Shown: positions 1 through 5,652 of the stretch, one piece after another
Position numbering within the stretch: the stretch's first letter is position 1
Layout: each line of letters opens with the position of its first letter
Assembly (NCBI GenBank): GCA_001770785.1
Contig: MERZ01000204.1
Span: 2,915 to 8,664, forward strand
Source of the DNA: Burkholderiales bacterium RIFCSPHIGHO2_12_FULL_61_11
GTDB taxonomy: Bacteria > Pseudomonadota > Gammaproteobacteria > Burkholderiales > Burkholderiaceae_C
Length of the DNA: 5,750 nt
Direction of reading: 5' to 3'
Notes under the pieces: model-generated
What the model was told of the DNA's origin: nothing
The model's database searches: none
What the model saw: the letters and a program-made list of their open reading frames with translations, nothing else
Translations under genes and position numbers: made by a program

Positions 1-253
1 TGCTGTCCACGCGGCTGGCACGGGCTGTGACCTGACCAATCTTCAGATCCTGAAAATGAGACGGGTTCTTGCGCAGGTAGGTGCCGCTCTCGTCGATGTT
101 GCCCATCAGCAAATAGGGAATCGCCATGCGTGAGTAGGGCGGCTCGGCTTCGTCGCCAACCAGCGTAATCGTGTCGTGCGGAGCGTGCTTGCGGATGGTT
201 TCCGCGGCAATCACACCAGCAGGGCCGGCGCCCAGAATGACGTGGTGGGTCAT
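1..253 (-). CDS. aorC: AorC-like FAD/NAD(P)-dependent oxidoreductase, N-terminal part (runs off left edge)
   Basis: Only the first 84 codons are in the window. The product begins MTHHVILGAGPAGVIAAETI, an N-terminal beta strand followed by the dinucleotide-binding loop GAGPAG at residues 8-13, which cradles the ADP part of FAD. The segment GDEAEPPYSRMAIPYLL at about 33-49 is typical of pyridine nucleotide-disulfide-type oxidoreductases. The start at 253 is supported by GGAGA seven bases upstream on the minus strand. The gene lies 99 bp downstream of aorB in the same direction. In Aromatoleum AorABC, the FAD subunit AorC takes electrons from the AorA iron-sulfur chain and reduces NAD+, and this is the inferred role here. 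The FAD-binding assignment rests on visible motifs. The symbol rests mainly on position after aorA and aorB; the sequence alone would say only 'FAD-dependent oxidoreductase'. The NAD-binding domain and C-terminus are not visible. Confidence 0.8.
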   Translation of the reverse strand, partial: MTHHVILGAGPAGVIAAETIRKHAPHDTITLVGDEAEPPYSRMAIPYLLMGNIDESGTYLRKNPSHFQDLKIGQVTARASRVDS

Positions 254-284
254 GAATTGATCTCCAGAATTAATAAGGGCGTTG

Positions 285-324
285 ACCCTCACCCCCGCCC
301 TCTCCCGCAAGCGGGCGAGGGAGT
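285..324. repeat. REP-like palindromic intergenic repeat between aorB and aorC
   Basis: The stretch has the form CCCTCACCCCC followed by a hairpin at 298-321. The hairpin pairs CCCTC (298-302) with GAGGG (317-321) and CCCGC (304-308) with GCGGG (311-315), with one mismatch (303/316) and a tiny AA-centred loop. Units of this kind are scattered between genes in many proteobacterial genomes and are often mistranslated as PHPRPLPQAGEG, a peptide that occurs here in one plus-strand frame. It sits inside the transcribed spacer of the aor operon. It could stabilise the 3' end of the upstream aorAB message or lower the expression of aorC, but that function is inference. No T-run follows the hairpin in either direction, so it is not a classical terminator. 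Confidence 0.7.
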
Positions 325-352
325 AAATCCGGCTTGCTCCAGGGTCTTTGTC

Positions 353-2200
353 TCACAAGCTCAAACGTGCGCGCGTTTCGGCGGTCGGGCGGCCTTCCGT
401 GTCCCAGCCGCGCGCGGCATAGTACTTGGGCAGCATTTCGGCCAGCATGTTGACCTTGCCCTTGGCCGGGCCGGTTTTGGCGGGCTCGGTCAGCAGGCGC
501 TTGGGCAGCGAATCGTCGGCCTTGGTGAACCCTGCCGCGTTATTGAACTCGCGCTCCATGTTCCAGATGCGCTCACCGATTTTTTCGAGTTCTTCGGTGG
601 TGAACTGCTCGCCGCAAGCGGCCTGCAATTGCGGCGCCAGATCGGCCAGGCCCCAGGCGAAGGTGGTAAACACGCACAGCCCGGACGAGTCAAACGCCGC
701 CGTGGCATCCTGAAAAGCCTTGACCAGCTCGGGCTTGCCTTCATGCTCCAGCGGGTCGGTCTTGATCGGAATGCCCAGCACTTCAGAGGCGACGGTATAG
801 CCGCGCAAGTGGCAGCCGCCGCGATTGGAGGTGGCATAGGCCAGACCAATGCCCTGAATGGCGCGCCCGTCGTAGGCCGGAAATTCCTGCCCCTTGGACG
901 TCATGGACAAATCAGGATAGCCGTATTTGGCCGTCAGGCGCTTGGAGCCCTGGCCAATTTCCTTGCCGAAGCCGCGACTGTTCACGGTTTCCTCCACCAG
1001 GAAGGCCAGTGCCTCGGCCGAGCCGAACGGCGCTGCAATGCCGATCTGCTCCTTGCTCAGCACGCCCATTTCGTACAGCTCCATCACCGCGCCCAGGGTG
1101 GCGCCAAAGCTGATCGGATCGATCCCTTCCTCGTTGCACAGCATGGTGGCGTATTGCAGCGTTTCCAGGTCTTTCACGCCATTGGCGGCGCCCAGGGCCC
1201 AGGCCGCTTCGTACTCCAGTCCGCCCGTTGCGCCCCAATACTGGGGTTTGTTGGACACCGTGAAGTGGCTCGCGTCGATCTTGCTGATGCGGCCGCAGGC
1301 GATGGTGCAGCCAAAGCAGGCCTGGTTGGTCACCAGTTGCGCCTTGCCGTCGCTCTTGCGCGGCGTGGCCATGGCCTCGGCCGAGATGTCCTTGGCACTT
1401 TCAAACTGCACATCGCGGTGGTTGCGCGTGGGCAGCGCGCCCATTTCATTGATCACGTTCATCAGCACCTGGGTGCCAAAGGCCGGCAGGCCCTGGCCGG
1501 TGACGGCGTTGTCGTGCAGGATTTTTTTCTTCTCATACGTGACCTTCATGAAGGCCTTGGGGTCGCGGATGTTGCCGACGCCTTTGGTGCCGCGCACGGC
1601 AATCGCCTTGAGGTTTTTGCTGCCCATGACGGTGCCCACGCCGGAGCGTCCCGCGGCACGGTGCAGGTCGTTGATCACGGCCGCATACAGCACGCCGTTT
1701 TCACCCGCCTTGCCGATGCTGGAGACACGCACCAACGGGTCTTGCAAACTTGTTTTGAGCATGGCTTCGGTCTGCCAGACGCTCTGGCCCCACAAGTGGG
1801 CCGCGTCGCGCAACTCCGCCGTGTCGTCATTGATGTAAAGGTAGACCGGCTTGGCCGACTTGCCCTCGAAAATGACCATGTCCCAGCCCGCCATTTTCAG
1901 CTCGGCACCCCAGTAGCCGCCTGAATTGGAGCAGGCAATGGCACCCGTGAGCGGGCTCTTGGTGATGACGGTGTAACGGCCACCCGTTGAGGCCATGGTG
2001 CCGGTGAGTGGCCCGGTAGCCCAGATGATCTTGTTGGCTGGCGACAGCGGGTCGACCTTTGGGTCGATTTCGGACACCAGGTATTTGCTGCCCAGGCCCC
2101 GCGATCCCAGATAAGTCTGCGCCCAGTCCCTGTTGAGGGGTTCGGATTTGACGCTTCCAGCGGTCAAGTCAACGCGAAGGATTTTTCCTGCCCAAGACAT
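353..2200 (-). CDS. aorB: Tungsten-containing aldehyde:ferredoxin oxidoreductase, large catalytic subunit
   Basis: The 615-residue product is full length for the AOR family (about 600-625). It oxidises aldehydes to carboxylic acids, in the cytoplasm, using a tungsten bis-pterin and one [4Fe-4S] cluster. The N-terminal domain (about 1-205) carries the family stretch around SPLTGAIACSNSGGYWGAEL (82-101). Cluster ligands are C295, C298 and C302 (CFGCTIAC) plus distant C509, the same spacing pattern as the Pyrococcus furiosus enzyme. C509 ends the pterin-binding motif DSSGLC (504-509), and a second acidic pterin site is near D361 (IDPISFG). LEYE (328-331) and H464 in NRGGCHLRG are near the expected active site. 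The start at 2200 is chosen because MSWAGKILRVDL is the family N-terminus and AGGAG lies eight bases upstream; an in-frame ATG at 2236 has no such support. aorA ends 41 bp upstream and aorC follows. In Aromatoleum the complex acts on aromatic and aliphatic aldehydes; the substrate here cannot be read from sequence. Confidence 0.95.
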   Translation of the reverse strand: MSWAGKILRVDLTAGSVKSEPLNRDWAQTYLGSRGLGSKYLVSEIDPKVDPLSPANKIIWATGPLTGTMASTGGRYTVITKSPLTGAIACSNSGGYWGAELKMAGWDMVIFEGKSAKPVYLYINDDTAELRDAAHLWGQSVWQTEAMLKTSLQDPLVRVSSIGKAGENGVLYAAVINDLHRAAGRSGVGTVMGSKNLKAIAVRGTKGVGNIRDPKAFMKVTYEKKKILHDNAVTGQGLPAFGTQVLMNVINEMGALPTRNHRDVQFESAKDISAEAMATPRKSDGKAQLVTNQACFGCTIACGRISKIDASHFTVSNKPQYWGATGGLEYEAAWALGAANGVKDLETLQYATMLCNEEGIDPISFGATLGAVMELYEMGVLSKEQIGIAAPFGSAEALAFLVEETVNSRGFGKEIGQGSKRLTAKYGYPDLSMTSKGQEFPAYDGRAIQGIGLAYATSNRGGCHLRGYTVASEVLGIPIKTDPLEHEGKPELVKAFQDATAAFDSSGLCVFTTFAWGLADLAPQLQAACGEQFTTEELEKIGERIWNMEREFNNAAGFTKADDSLPKRLLTEPAKTGPAKGKVNMLAEMLPKYYAARGWDTEGRPTAETRARLSL

Positions 2201-2220
2201 ATTCGTTACTCCTAGTTCGA
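2201..2220 (-). promoter_or_regulatory. Ribosome binding site fixing the aorB start
   Basis: Reading the minus strand, AGGAG lies eight bases before the ATG at 2200. A longer frame from 2236 would add 12 residues (MPGQPIELGVTN) with no family resemblance. This site therefore decides for the internal start. Confidence 0.7.
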
Positions 2221-2241
2221 TTGGTTGGCCTGGCAATCAAC

Positions 2242-2718
2242 TCAGGCGGCGGCCGGTTGATTGCCCAATTTGTCAGCCCACTGCTTCATCCTGCCCAAGC
2301 CGGTCCAGTTGGCGTCAATGAAAGTGATGGCCTGCGTGGGGCAGGCCTCGACGCAGGCGGGCTCGCCGCCGCACAGGTCGCACTTTTGCACCTTGCCGGT
2401 TTCCTGCACGTAGTTGATGGTGCCGAACGGGCAGGCGATGGTGCAGACCTTGCAACCGACGCAGATGGTTTCATTCACCACCTTGGCGCCCGTGAGCCTG
2501 TCCATCGTAATGGCTTCCACCGGGCAGGCGTGCAGGCACCAGGCCTCGTCGCACTGGGTGCAGGTGTAGGGCACTTTCTTGCCGGTCTCGTGAAAGTCGA
2601 ACACCTTGATGCGCGACTTGGCAGTTGCGAAAACGCCGTAGTTCTCGAAAGAACAGGCCATTTCGCACTGCAGGCAGCCAGTGCATTTTTCCGGGTCGAT
2701 GTGCAACACCTTTTGCAT
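2242..2718 (-). CDS. aorA: AorA-type ferredoxin-like electron transfer subunit, four [4Fe-4S] clusters
   Basis: The 158-residue soluble protein has exactly 16 cysteines, all in four cluster motifs: C12-C15-C18-C22, C53-C56-C61-C65, C86-C89-C92-C96 and C113-C116-C122-C126. The last three groups end in CP. This is the DmsB/HycB-like four-cluster ferredoxin fold, without a signal peptide or membrane anchor. The sequence begins MQKVLHIDPEKCTGC. The start at 2718 is supported by AAGGAG eight bases upstream; longer frames (to 2883) add an unrelated basic, cysteine-containing leader and are rejected. The gene is first in the operon, 41 bp before aorB. In Aromatoleum AorABC, this subunit conducts electrons between the W-subunits and the FAD subunit, and AorAB units can stack into filaments joined by AorA. 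A ferredoxin-type role is clear from the cysteines; membership of an AOR complex is inferred from the adjacent aorB and aorC. Confidence 0.92.
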   Translation of the reverse strand: MQKVLHIDPEKCTGCLQCEMACSFENYGVFATAKSRIKVFDFHETGKKVPYTCTQCDEAWCLHACPVEAITMDRLTGAKVVNETICVGCKVCTIACPFGTINYVQETGKVQKCDLCGGEPACVEACPTQAITFIDANWTGLGRMKQWADKLGNQPAAA

Positions 2719-2750
2719 GAGGAGGTCTCCTTGGGTAGCGGCAAATATGG

Positions 2751-2787
2751 AATAAGTGGCTATGAATAAAGCTGCATAGCCATTATT
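2751..2787. promoter_or_regulatory. Inverted repeat upstream of aorA (possible operator or leader hairpin)
   Basis: A perfect 8-bp inverted repeat, TGGCTATG (2757-2764) and CATAGCCA (2775-2782), is separated by 10 bases. Beyond a single bulged G (2756) it extends by five more pairs, AATAA (2751-2755) with TTATT (2783-2787). It sits 33-69 bases before the aorA start in an AT-rich island and is the only strong dyad near the expected operon promoter. It could bind a dimeric regulator or fold in the 5' leader. I found no good sigma-70 or sigma-54 promoter around it. On the minus strand, TTTCAA and TATTCA spaced by 17 bases overlap the dyad but match consensus poorly. Confidence 0.45.
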
Positions 2788-2790
2788 GAA

Positions 2791-3114
2791 ATGAGCCCCG
2801 CGAAAACAGCTAGGACAAACCCTGATACAGCGCCCGTGCGCCCCGGAAATTCTCAAAATGCGACAGCCAGATGGCATCGTCAAGCCTCTGATACGGCTGA
2901 TTTAAACAGTAAAAAGCAAGCGCGAAAATGCCGCAGCGCGTTCGCCGCCCGGGGCCCGCTGCATTTTTTCTCCACCAGCCTGGTTGACAGCCCGTTCGCC
3001 ACACTGGAGCCGCCCACCGGAGAGCCCGGCGTGTTGCGCGTCGATGCCCTGGCGCCGCTGTCACAGCTGCAGGCTGAAGTCACCTGCTGGCTAGCCGCAA
3101 AGGAGCAGGCATGA
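2791..3114 (+). pseudogene. Unidentified frame, probably only the 3' end of a lost gene
   Basis: The frame is open for 107 codons, but only about the last 45 (from about 2970, SLVDSPFATLEPPTGEPGVL onward to WLAAKEQA) look like real protein, with balanced amino-acid use and GC-rich third positions. The first part is polar, low in hydrophobic residues and AT-richer, and I see no start signal at 2791. The end is convincing because the stop overlaps the next ATG (ATGA at 3111-3114) and the last codons contain AAGGAG, as in coupled bacterial operons. I do not recognise the family. The likely reading is the C-terminal remnant of a gene whose 5' part was lost near the divergent aor operon. A small intact hypothetical gene is the alternative. 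Confidence 0.3.
3100..3105 (+). promoter_or_regulatory. Strong Shine-Dalgarno for the ATG at 3111
   Basis: AAGGAG lies five bases before an ATG whose last two bases overlap the preceding TGA stop. This classic translational-coupling arrangement is the best evidence that the two unidentified frames here were once consecutive genes. Confidence 0.5.
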
Positions 3115-3359
3115 GTCACACTGGGAGCCTGGAAAAACAAAAATCAGACCACTACCGCGCGACCCGGATCAGCGCGATCCACGAGGGTCTGATTTCCGGG
3201 ATTCTGAAGATGAAAACCAGTGCTTGCAGGTCACCAGAACAACGCGAACCGCGCGCTCCAGCACCTCTGCAGAGCGCGCCGAACACAGCCGCGCACGCAC
3301 GCGAAACACAAGCAAAAACTCGGCAATGCTGGCAGGGAGCCGGTTTTGCCCGACCGTGA
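3111..3359 (+). pseudogene. Unidentified frame, probable 5' end of a truncated gene
   Basis: The frame starts at the ATGA overlap with a good ribosome binding site. The first 35 or so residues (MSHTGSLEKQKSDHYRATRI then SAIHEGLISGILKMK) look protein-like and may form a helix. From about 3215 the translation becomes an Arg/Ala/Gln/Thr-rich string without hydrophobic core, so homology probably breaks there and the stop at 3357-3359 is fortuitous. I do not recognise the family. The frame also contains a long nested inverted repeat at 3141-3195, which is unusual inside a real coding start. It could be an 82-residue hypothetical protein, but a truncated gene fits better given the broken GST just downstream. 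Confidence 0.25.
3141..3195. repeat. Nested inverted repeat (10-bp outer arms, 5-bp inner arms)
   Basis: AAATCAGACC (3141-3150) and GGTCTGATTT (3186-3195) are perfect 10-bp reverse complements. Inside the 35-base spacer, GGATC (3166-3170) and GATCC (3176-3180) form a second perfect dyad around AGCGC. Folded as RNA or cruciform DNA this gives two stacked stems with unpaired sides. It is not a classical terminator, since no T-run follows either arm beyond the TTT in the arm itself. Possible identities are a small mobile-element remnant, a regulator site or a structured RNA; the sequence alone does not decide. Confidence 0.5.
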
Positions 3360-3450
3360 CAGCAGAGACCGGCTGTTCTGCCAAGTCAGTGCCCGTTTTC
3401 GACCAGGGATGTAGGATTCTTTTCTTGAGCCGGGACGCCACCGTGCCTGG
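3215..3450. other. Stretch without recognisable gene between two remnants
   Basis: No frame on either strand here gives a credible protein. Plus-strand frames are rich in Arg, Thr, Ala and Ser and carry stops (3357-3359, 3412-3414), and minus-strand frames are likewise basic and low in hydrophobic periodicity. The stop at 3412-3414 is in the frame of the downstream GST fragment, so the GST cannot extend across this region. It is best read as degraded or rearranged sequence between two truncated genes. I found no transposase, tRNA or clear insertion-sequence ends. Confidence 0.4.
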
Positions 3451-3717
3451 TGCCCCACGCCCGCCGACTACAAGCCCATCGCCATCGCCCGGTTGCAGTC
3501 CCGCCTGAAGTGGGTGGACAGCCAACTGGCTGGCAAGTCCTATCTGATGGGCGACGCCTTCAGCGTGGCCGACCCCTATCTCTTCACCGTGACAAACTGG
3601 GCGCCTTTTGTGGGCATTGACCTTTCCGGCTTGGCCCATATCGCAGCGTTTCGCGAGCGCATGACGGCGCGCCCCGCCGTGCAAACCGCCATGAAAGAAG
3701 AAGGTTTGCTGAAGTAA
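3451..3717 (+). pseudogene. Glutathione S-transferase, C-terminal fragment only
   Basis: The 88 codons from CPTPADYKPI to MKEEGLLK match the C-terminal all-helical domain of bacterial beta-class GSTs. TPADYKPIAIARLQSRL and the core GDAFSVADPYLFTVTNWAPF are typical, and within it SVAD is the conserved N-capping box. LAHIAAFRERMTARPAVQTA is the usual last helix pair. A complete enzyme of this type is about 200 residues, so the whole thioredoxin-fold glutathione-binding domain and the first helix of the C-terminal domain (roughly 110 residues) are missing. The frame is closed by a TAG at 3412-3414, and the bases before about 3450 show no GST resemblance. There is no credible start or ribosome site; a TTG at 3493 lies inside a conserved helix. 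A functional GST would conjugate electrophiles with glutathione in the cytoplasm, but this piece should not. The next gene is 113 bp downstream. Confidence 0.85.
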
Positions 3718-3718
3718 T

Positions 3719-3794
3719 TTGACATGGCGCAAACACCCTGCCGATTCTCGCAAGTCCAGACGCCTGTGTTACCCCCATCTCCCACCGACAGGCG
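3719..3794 (+). promoter_or_regulatory. Possible promoter and dyad upstream of the OYE gene
   Basis: A consensus-like -35 TTGACA lies at 3719-3724, overlapping the end of the GST remnant. The best -10 about 18 bases on (GATTCT, 3743-3748) is poor. Downstream, CGCCTGT (3761-3767) and ACAGGCG (3788-3794) form a perfect 7-bp inverted repeat with a 20-base spacer, which could be an operator or a leader stem. OYE genes of the NemA type are often controlled by electrophile-sensing repressors, but no regulator gene is visible here. This is a weak prediction. Confidence 0.25.
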
Positions 3795-3830
3795 CACACT
3801 AAAGCCTGTTTTCAACCTTGGAAGACTCTC

Positions 3831-4940
3831 ATGCGCTCTTTATTCGACCCCGTCCAGGTCGGCGACCTGCAACTCGCCAACCGCATCGTCATGGCCCCAC
3901 TGACGCGTAACCGCGCGCCCGACGCCATCCCCACGCCGCTCATGGCGGAGTACTACGCCCAGCGCGCCAGCGCCGGCCTGCTGATTACCGAAGCCACGGC
4001 CATCAGCCAGCAGGGCCAGGGCTATTCCGATGTGCCCGGCCTCTACGGCACCGAGCAACTCGACGGCTGGACGCGCGTCACCGAAGCCGTGCATGACGCG
4101 GGCGGCAAGATCGTGGTGCAGCTCTGGCATGTGGGCCGGGTTTCGCACAATGAATTGCAGCCGGGCGGCGGCCCACCCGTGGCACCGTCGGCCATCACTG
4201 CCAGGACCAAGACCGTGCTGATCAAGAACGGCGTGCCCACCTTTGTGGACACCTCCGCGCCGCGCGCCCTTGCCGCCGAAGAACTGCCCGGCCTAGTCCA
4301 CACCTACCAGGCCGCCGCGCGCAACGCGGTGGAAACCGCCGGCTTTGATGGCGTCGAAATCCACGCTGCCAACGGCTACCTGCTTGACCAGTTCCTCAAG
4401 AGCGGCTCCAACCAGCGCACCGACGACTATGGCGGCAGCATCGAAAATCGCGCGCGCCTGCTGCTCGAAGTGGCGCGCGCGGTGACCGGCGCCGTGGGCG
4501 GTGGCTGCACCGGCATTCGCCTGTCGCCCGTCACGCCGTCCAACGACGCGTACGATCCAAATCCCCAGCCGCTGTTTAAATACGTGGTGCGGCAACTCGC
4601 CAAGCTGAACCTGGCCTACATCCACATCATTGAGGGCGCCACTGGCGGTGCGCGCGAGCTGCCAGATCGTCCGTTTGACTATGCCGCCCTCAAGGCCGCG
4701 TACCGCACGGCGGGCGGTAAAGGCGCGTGGATGGTGAACAACGATTACGACAAGGCCATGGCCGAGCAGGCCGTGCAAGACGGCAGCGCCGACCTGATCG
4801 CCTTTGGCAAGCCATTCATCGCCAACCCCGACCTGGTGCGCCGCCTGCGCGAAAACGCGCCGCTCAACACGCCGGACAAGGCCACCTTTTACGGCGGTGG
4901 CGCCGAGGGCTATACCGACTACCAGGTGCTCTCTGAATAA
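3831..4940 (+). CDS. Old Yellow Enzyme family NAD(P)H:flavin oxidoreductase (NemA/XenB-like ene-reductase)
   Basis: This 369-residue FMN-dependent TIM-barrel enzyme is close to the usual 360-370 length of classical OYEs. Such enzymes use NADPH or NADH to reduce activated C=C bonds of enones, maleimides and quinones, and some attack nitro compounds or nitrate esters. Visible features are MAPLTRNR (21-28, with T25 near the flavin), QLWHVGRVSH (97-106), HAANGYLLDQFL (178-189, with substrate-binding H178 and N181 and proton-donor Y183), GIRLSP (228-233, with FMN-binding R230) and AFGKPFIANPDL (324-335) at the phosphate end. The H-x-x-N pair is the OYE1/morphinone reductase type, unlike the H-x-x-H of E. 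coli NemA. The start at 3831 follows GGAAG by six bases, and MRSLFDPVQVGDL is the family N-terminus. It follows a GST remnant and converges with thiE. The exact substrate cannot be inferred; nemA is a reasonable but unproven name. Confidence 0.95.
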   Translation: MRSLFDPVQVGDLQLANRIVMAPLTRNRAPDAIPTPLMAEYYAQRASAGLLITEATAISQQGQGYSDVPGLYGTEQLDGWTRVTEAVHDAGGKIVVQLWHVGRVSHNELQPGGGPPVAPSAITARTKTVLIKNGVPTFVDTSAPRALAAEELPGLVHTYQAAARNAVETAGFDGVEIHAANGYLLDQFLKSGSNQRTDDYGGSIENRARLLLEVARAVTGAVGGGCTGIRLSPVTPSNDAYDPNPQPLFKYVVRQLAKLNLAYIHIIEGATGGARELPDRPFDYAALKAAYRTAGGKGAWMVNNDYDKAMAEQAVQDGSADLIAFGKPFIANPDLVRRLRENAPLNTPDKATFYGGGAEGYTDYQVLSE

Positions 4941-5000
4941 CAGCTGATTGCGCCAGCCCTTCTTGGGCTATGCCTCGATTTGTGCTTGTCCGCGATCTTT
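4941..5000. terminator. Convergent intergenic spacer with two short hairpins
   Basis: This 60-bp gap separates the convergent OYE gene and thiE. AGCCC (4955-4959) and GGGCT (4965-4969) form a five-pair stem with loop TTCTT. GCGAT (4992-4996) pairs with ATCGC (5003-5007) around a T-run and overlaps the thiE stop. Either could help end transcription from both sides, but neither is followed by a proper T-tract outside the stem, so a rho-independent terminator is only a weak call. Confidence 0.25.
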
Positions 5001-5648
5001 TTATCGCCTTGCCAGCTGCAAGCCCGCCAAGGACGCCTGCTGCGGGTCTGCCGCCAGCGTCACTGCGCTGACCACCGCCACGCCAGCGACGCCGCAGGCC
5101 AGCACGCCCGGCATCAGGGCCAGCGAAATGCCGCCTATCGCCACCACCGGATAGGGCGCGGCCTGCGCCGCCCAGTCTTTCAAACGCGCCAGCCCGACCG
5201 GCTCATACGGCATGACCTTGAGCGTGGTCGGGTAGATCGGGCCGATGGCCAGATAAGACGGCTGCTCGGCTCTGGCACGCGCCAATTCAGCCGGTGTATG
5301 GGTACTCAGGCCCAGCCGCAAACCGGCACGTCGCAGCGCAACCAGGTCCGCCGTGTCCAGGTCTTGCTGCCCCAGGTGCACGCCGTAAGCACCCGCCGCC
5401 AAAGCGAGCTGCCAGTGGTCATTGATGAACACCTGCGCGCCGGGCACGGCACGCCCGGCCGCCACCGCGGCGCGTACCTGTTGGCCGATTTCCTCGGACG
5501 TGTGGTCGGCGGCCTTGCAGCGCAACTGGATCGTGCGCACCCCCCAACCGAGCAAGCGCTGCACCCACGCGGCATCGGGCACCACGGGGTAAAAGCCGAT
5601 GGGTCCGGCAAGTGGCGGGAAAGTCGATAACGCAAGCGCTGCGGTCAT
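5001..5648 (-). CDS. thiE: Thiamine phosphate synthase
   Basis: The 215-residue TIM-barrel protein is the usual length for ThiE (about 205-220). It joins the pyrimidine HMP-PP to thiazole phosphate to make thiamine phosphate, in the cytoplasm. Family marks are QLRCK (41-45, the pyrophosphate-binding Q-R-K), FINDHWQLALAAGAYGVHLG (74-93) followed by QQD (94-96), GLSTHTPAEL (113-122), AIGPIYPTTLK (134-144), VVAIGGI (168-174) and a late VAGVAVVSAV (187-196). The start at 5648 is preferred because MTAALALS follows the upstream stop by four bases. An ATG at 5669 would overlap the upstream gene and add MRRRPDA; neither has an obvious Shine-Dalgarno, so coupling to the upstream gene is likely. Some motif positions are unusual (H79 and the VMPYEP stretch after K144), but no core residue is obviously missing. 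Confidence 0.93.
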   Translation of the reverse strand: MTAALALSTFPPLAGPIGFYPVVPDAAWVQRLLGWGVRTIQLRCKAADHTSEEIGQQVRAAVAAGRAVPGAQVFINDHWQLALAAGAYGVHLGQQDLDTADLVALRRAGLRLGLSTHTPAELARARAEQPSYLAIGPIYPTTLKVMPYEPVGLARLKDWAAQAAPYPVVAIGGISLALMPGVLACGVAGVAVVSAVTLAADPQQASLAGLQLARR

Positions 5649-5652
5649 GGCG

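Noticed and set aside
176..1924. Very long plus-strand open frame (582 codons) across aorC and aorB
   Set aside because: It is antisense to aorB, whose motifs are unmistakable; the translation is Gly/Ala/His/Arg-rich with no domain, and it reads the REP-like repeat as PHPRPLPQAGEG. It is a GC-rich shadow frame.
2221..2769. Plus-strand open frame of 182 codons opposite aorA
   Set aside because: It is complementary to the cysteine-motif gene aorA, has no ribosome site and no family resemblance.
3141..3195. NemR-type operator, because the arms contain AGACC and GGTCT
   Set aside because: The half-sites resemble the NemR box, but they are 35 bases apart rather than adjacent, and the OYE gene starts more than 600 bases downstream behind the GST remnant.
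2760..3450. Insertion sequence or integron between the aor operon and GST
   Set aside because: No transposase or integrase frame, no paired terminal repeats flanking the region and no evident target-site duplication were seen.
3169..3753. Minus-strand open frame of 194 codons covering the GST fragment
   Set aside because: It is the shadow of the GST C-terminal domain and the degenerate stretch before it; the composition is basic and it has no recognisable motif.
4293..4778. Minus-strand open frame inside the OYE gene
   Set aside because: It is an antisense shadow of a complete, well-conserved enzyme in high-GC DNA.
4980..5630. Plus-strand open frame opposite thiE
   Set aside because: The minus strand carries the full set of ThiE motifs; the plus-strand translation is Arg/His/Gln-rich shadow.
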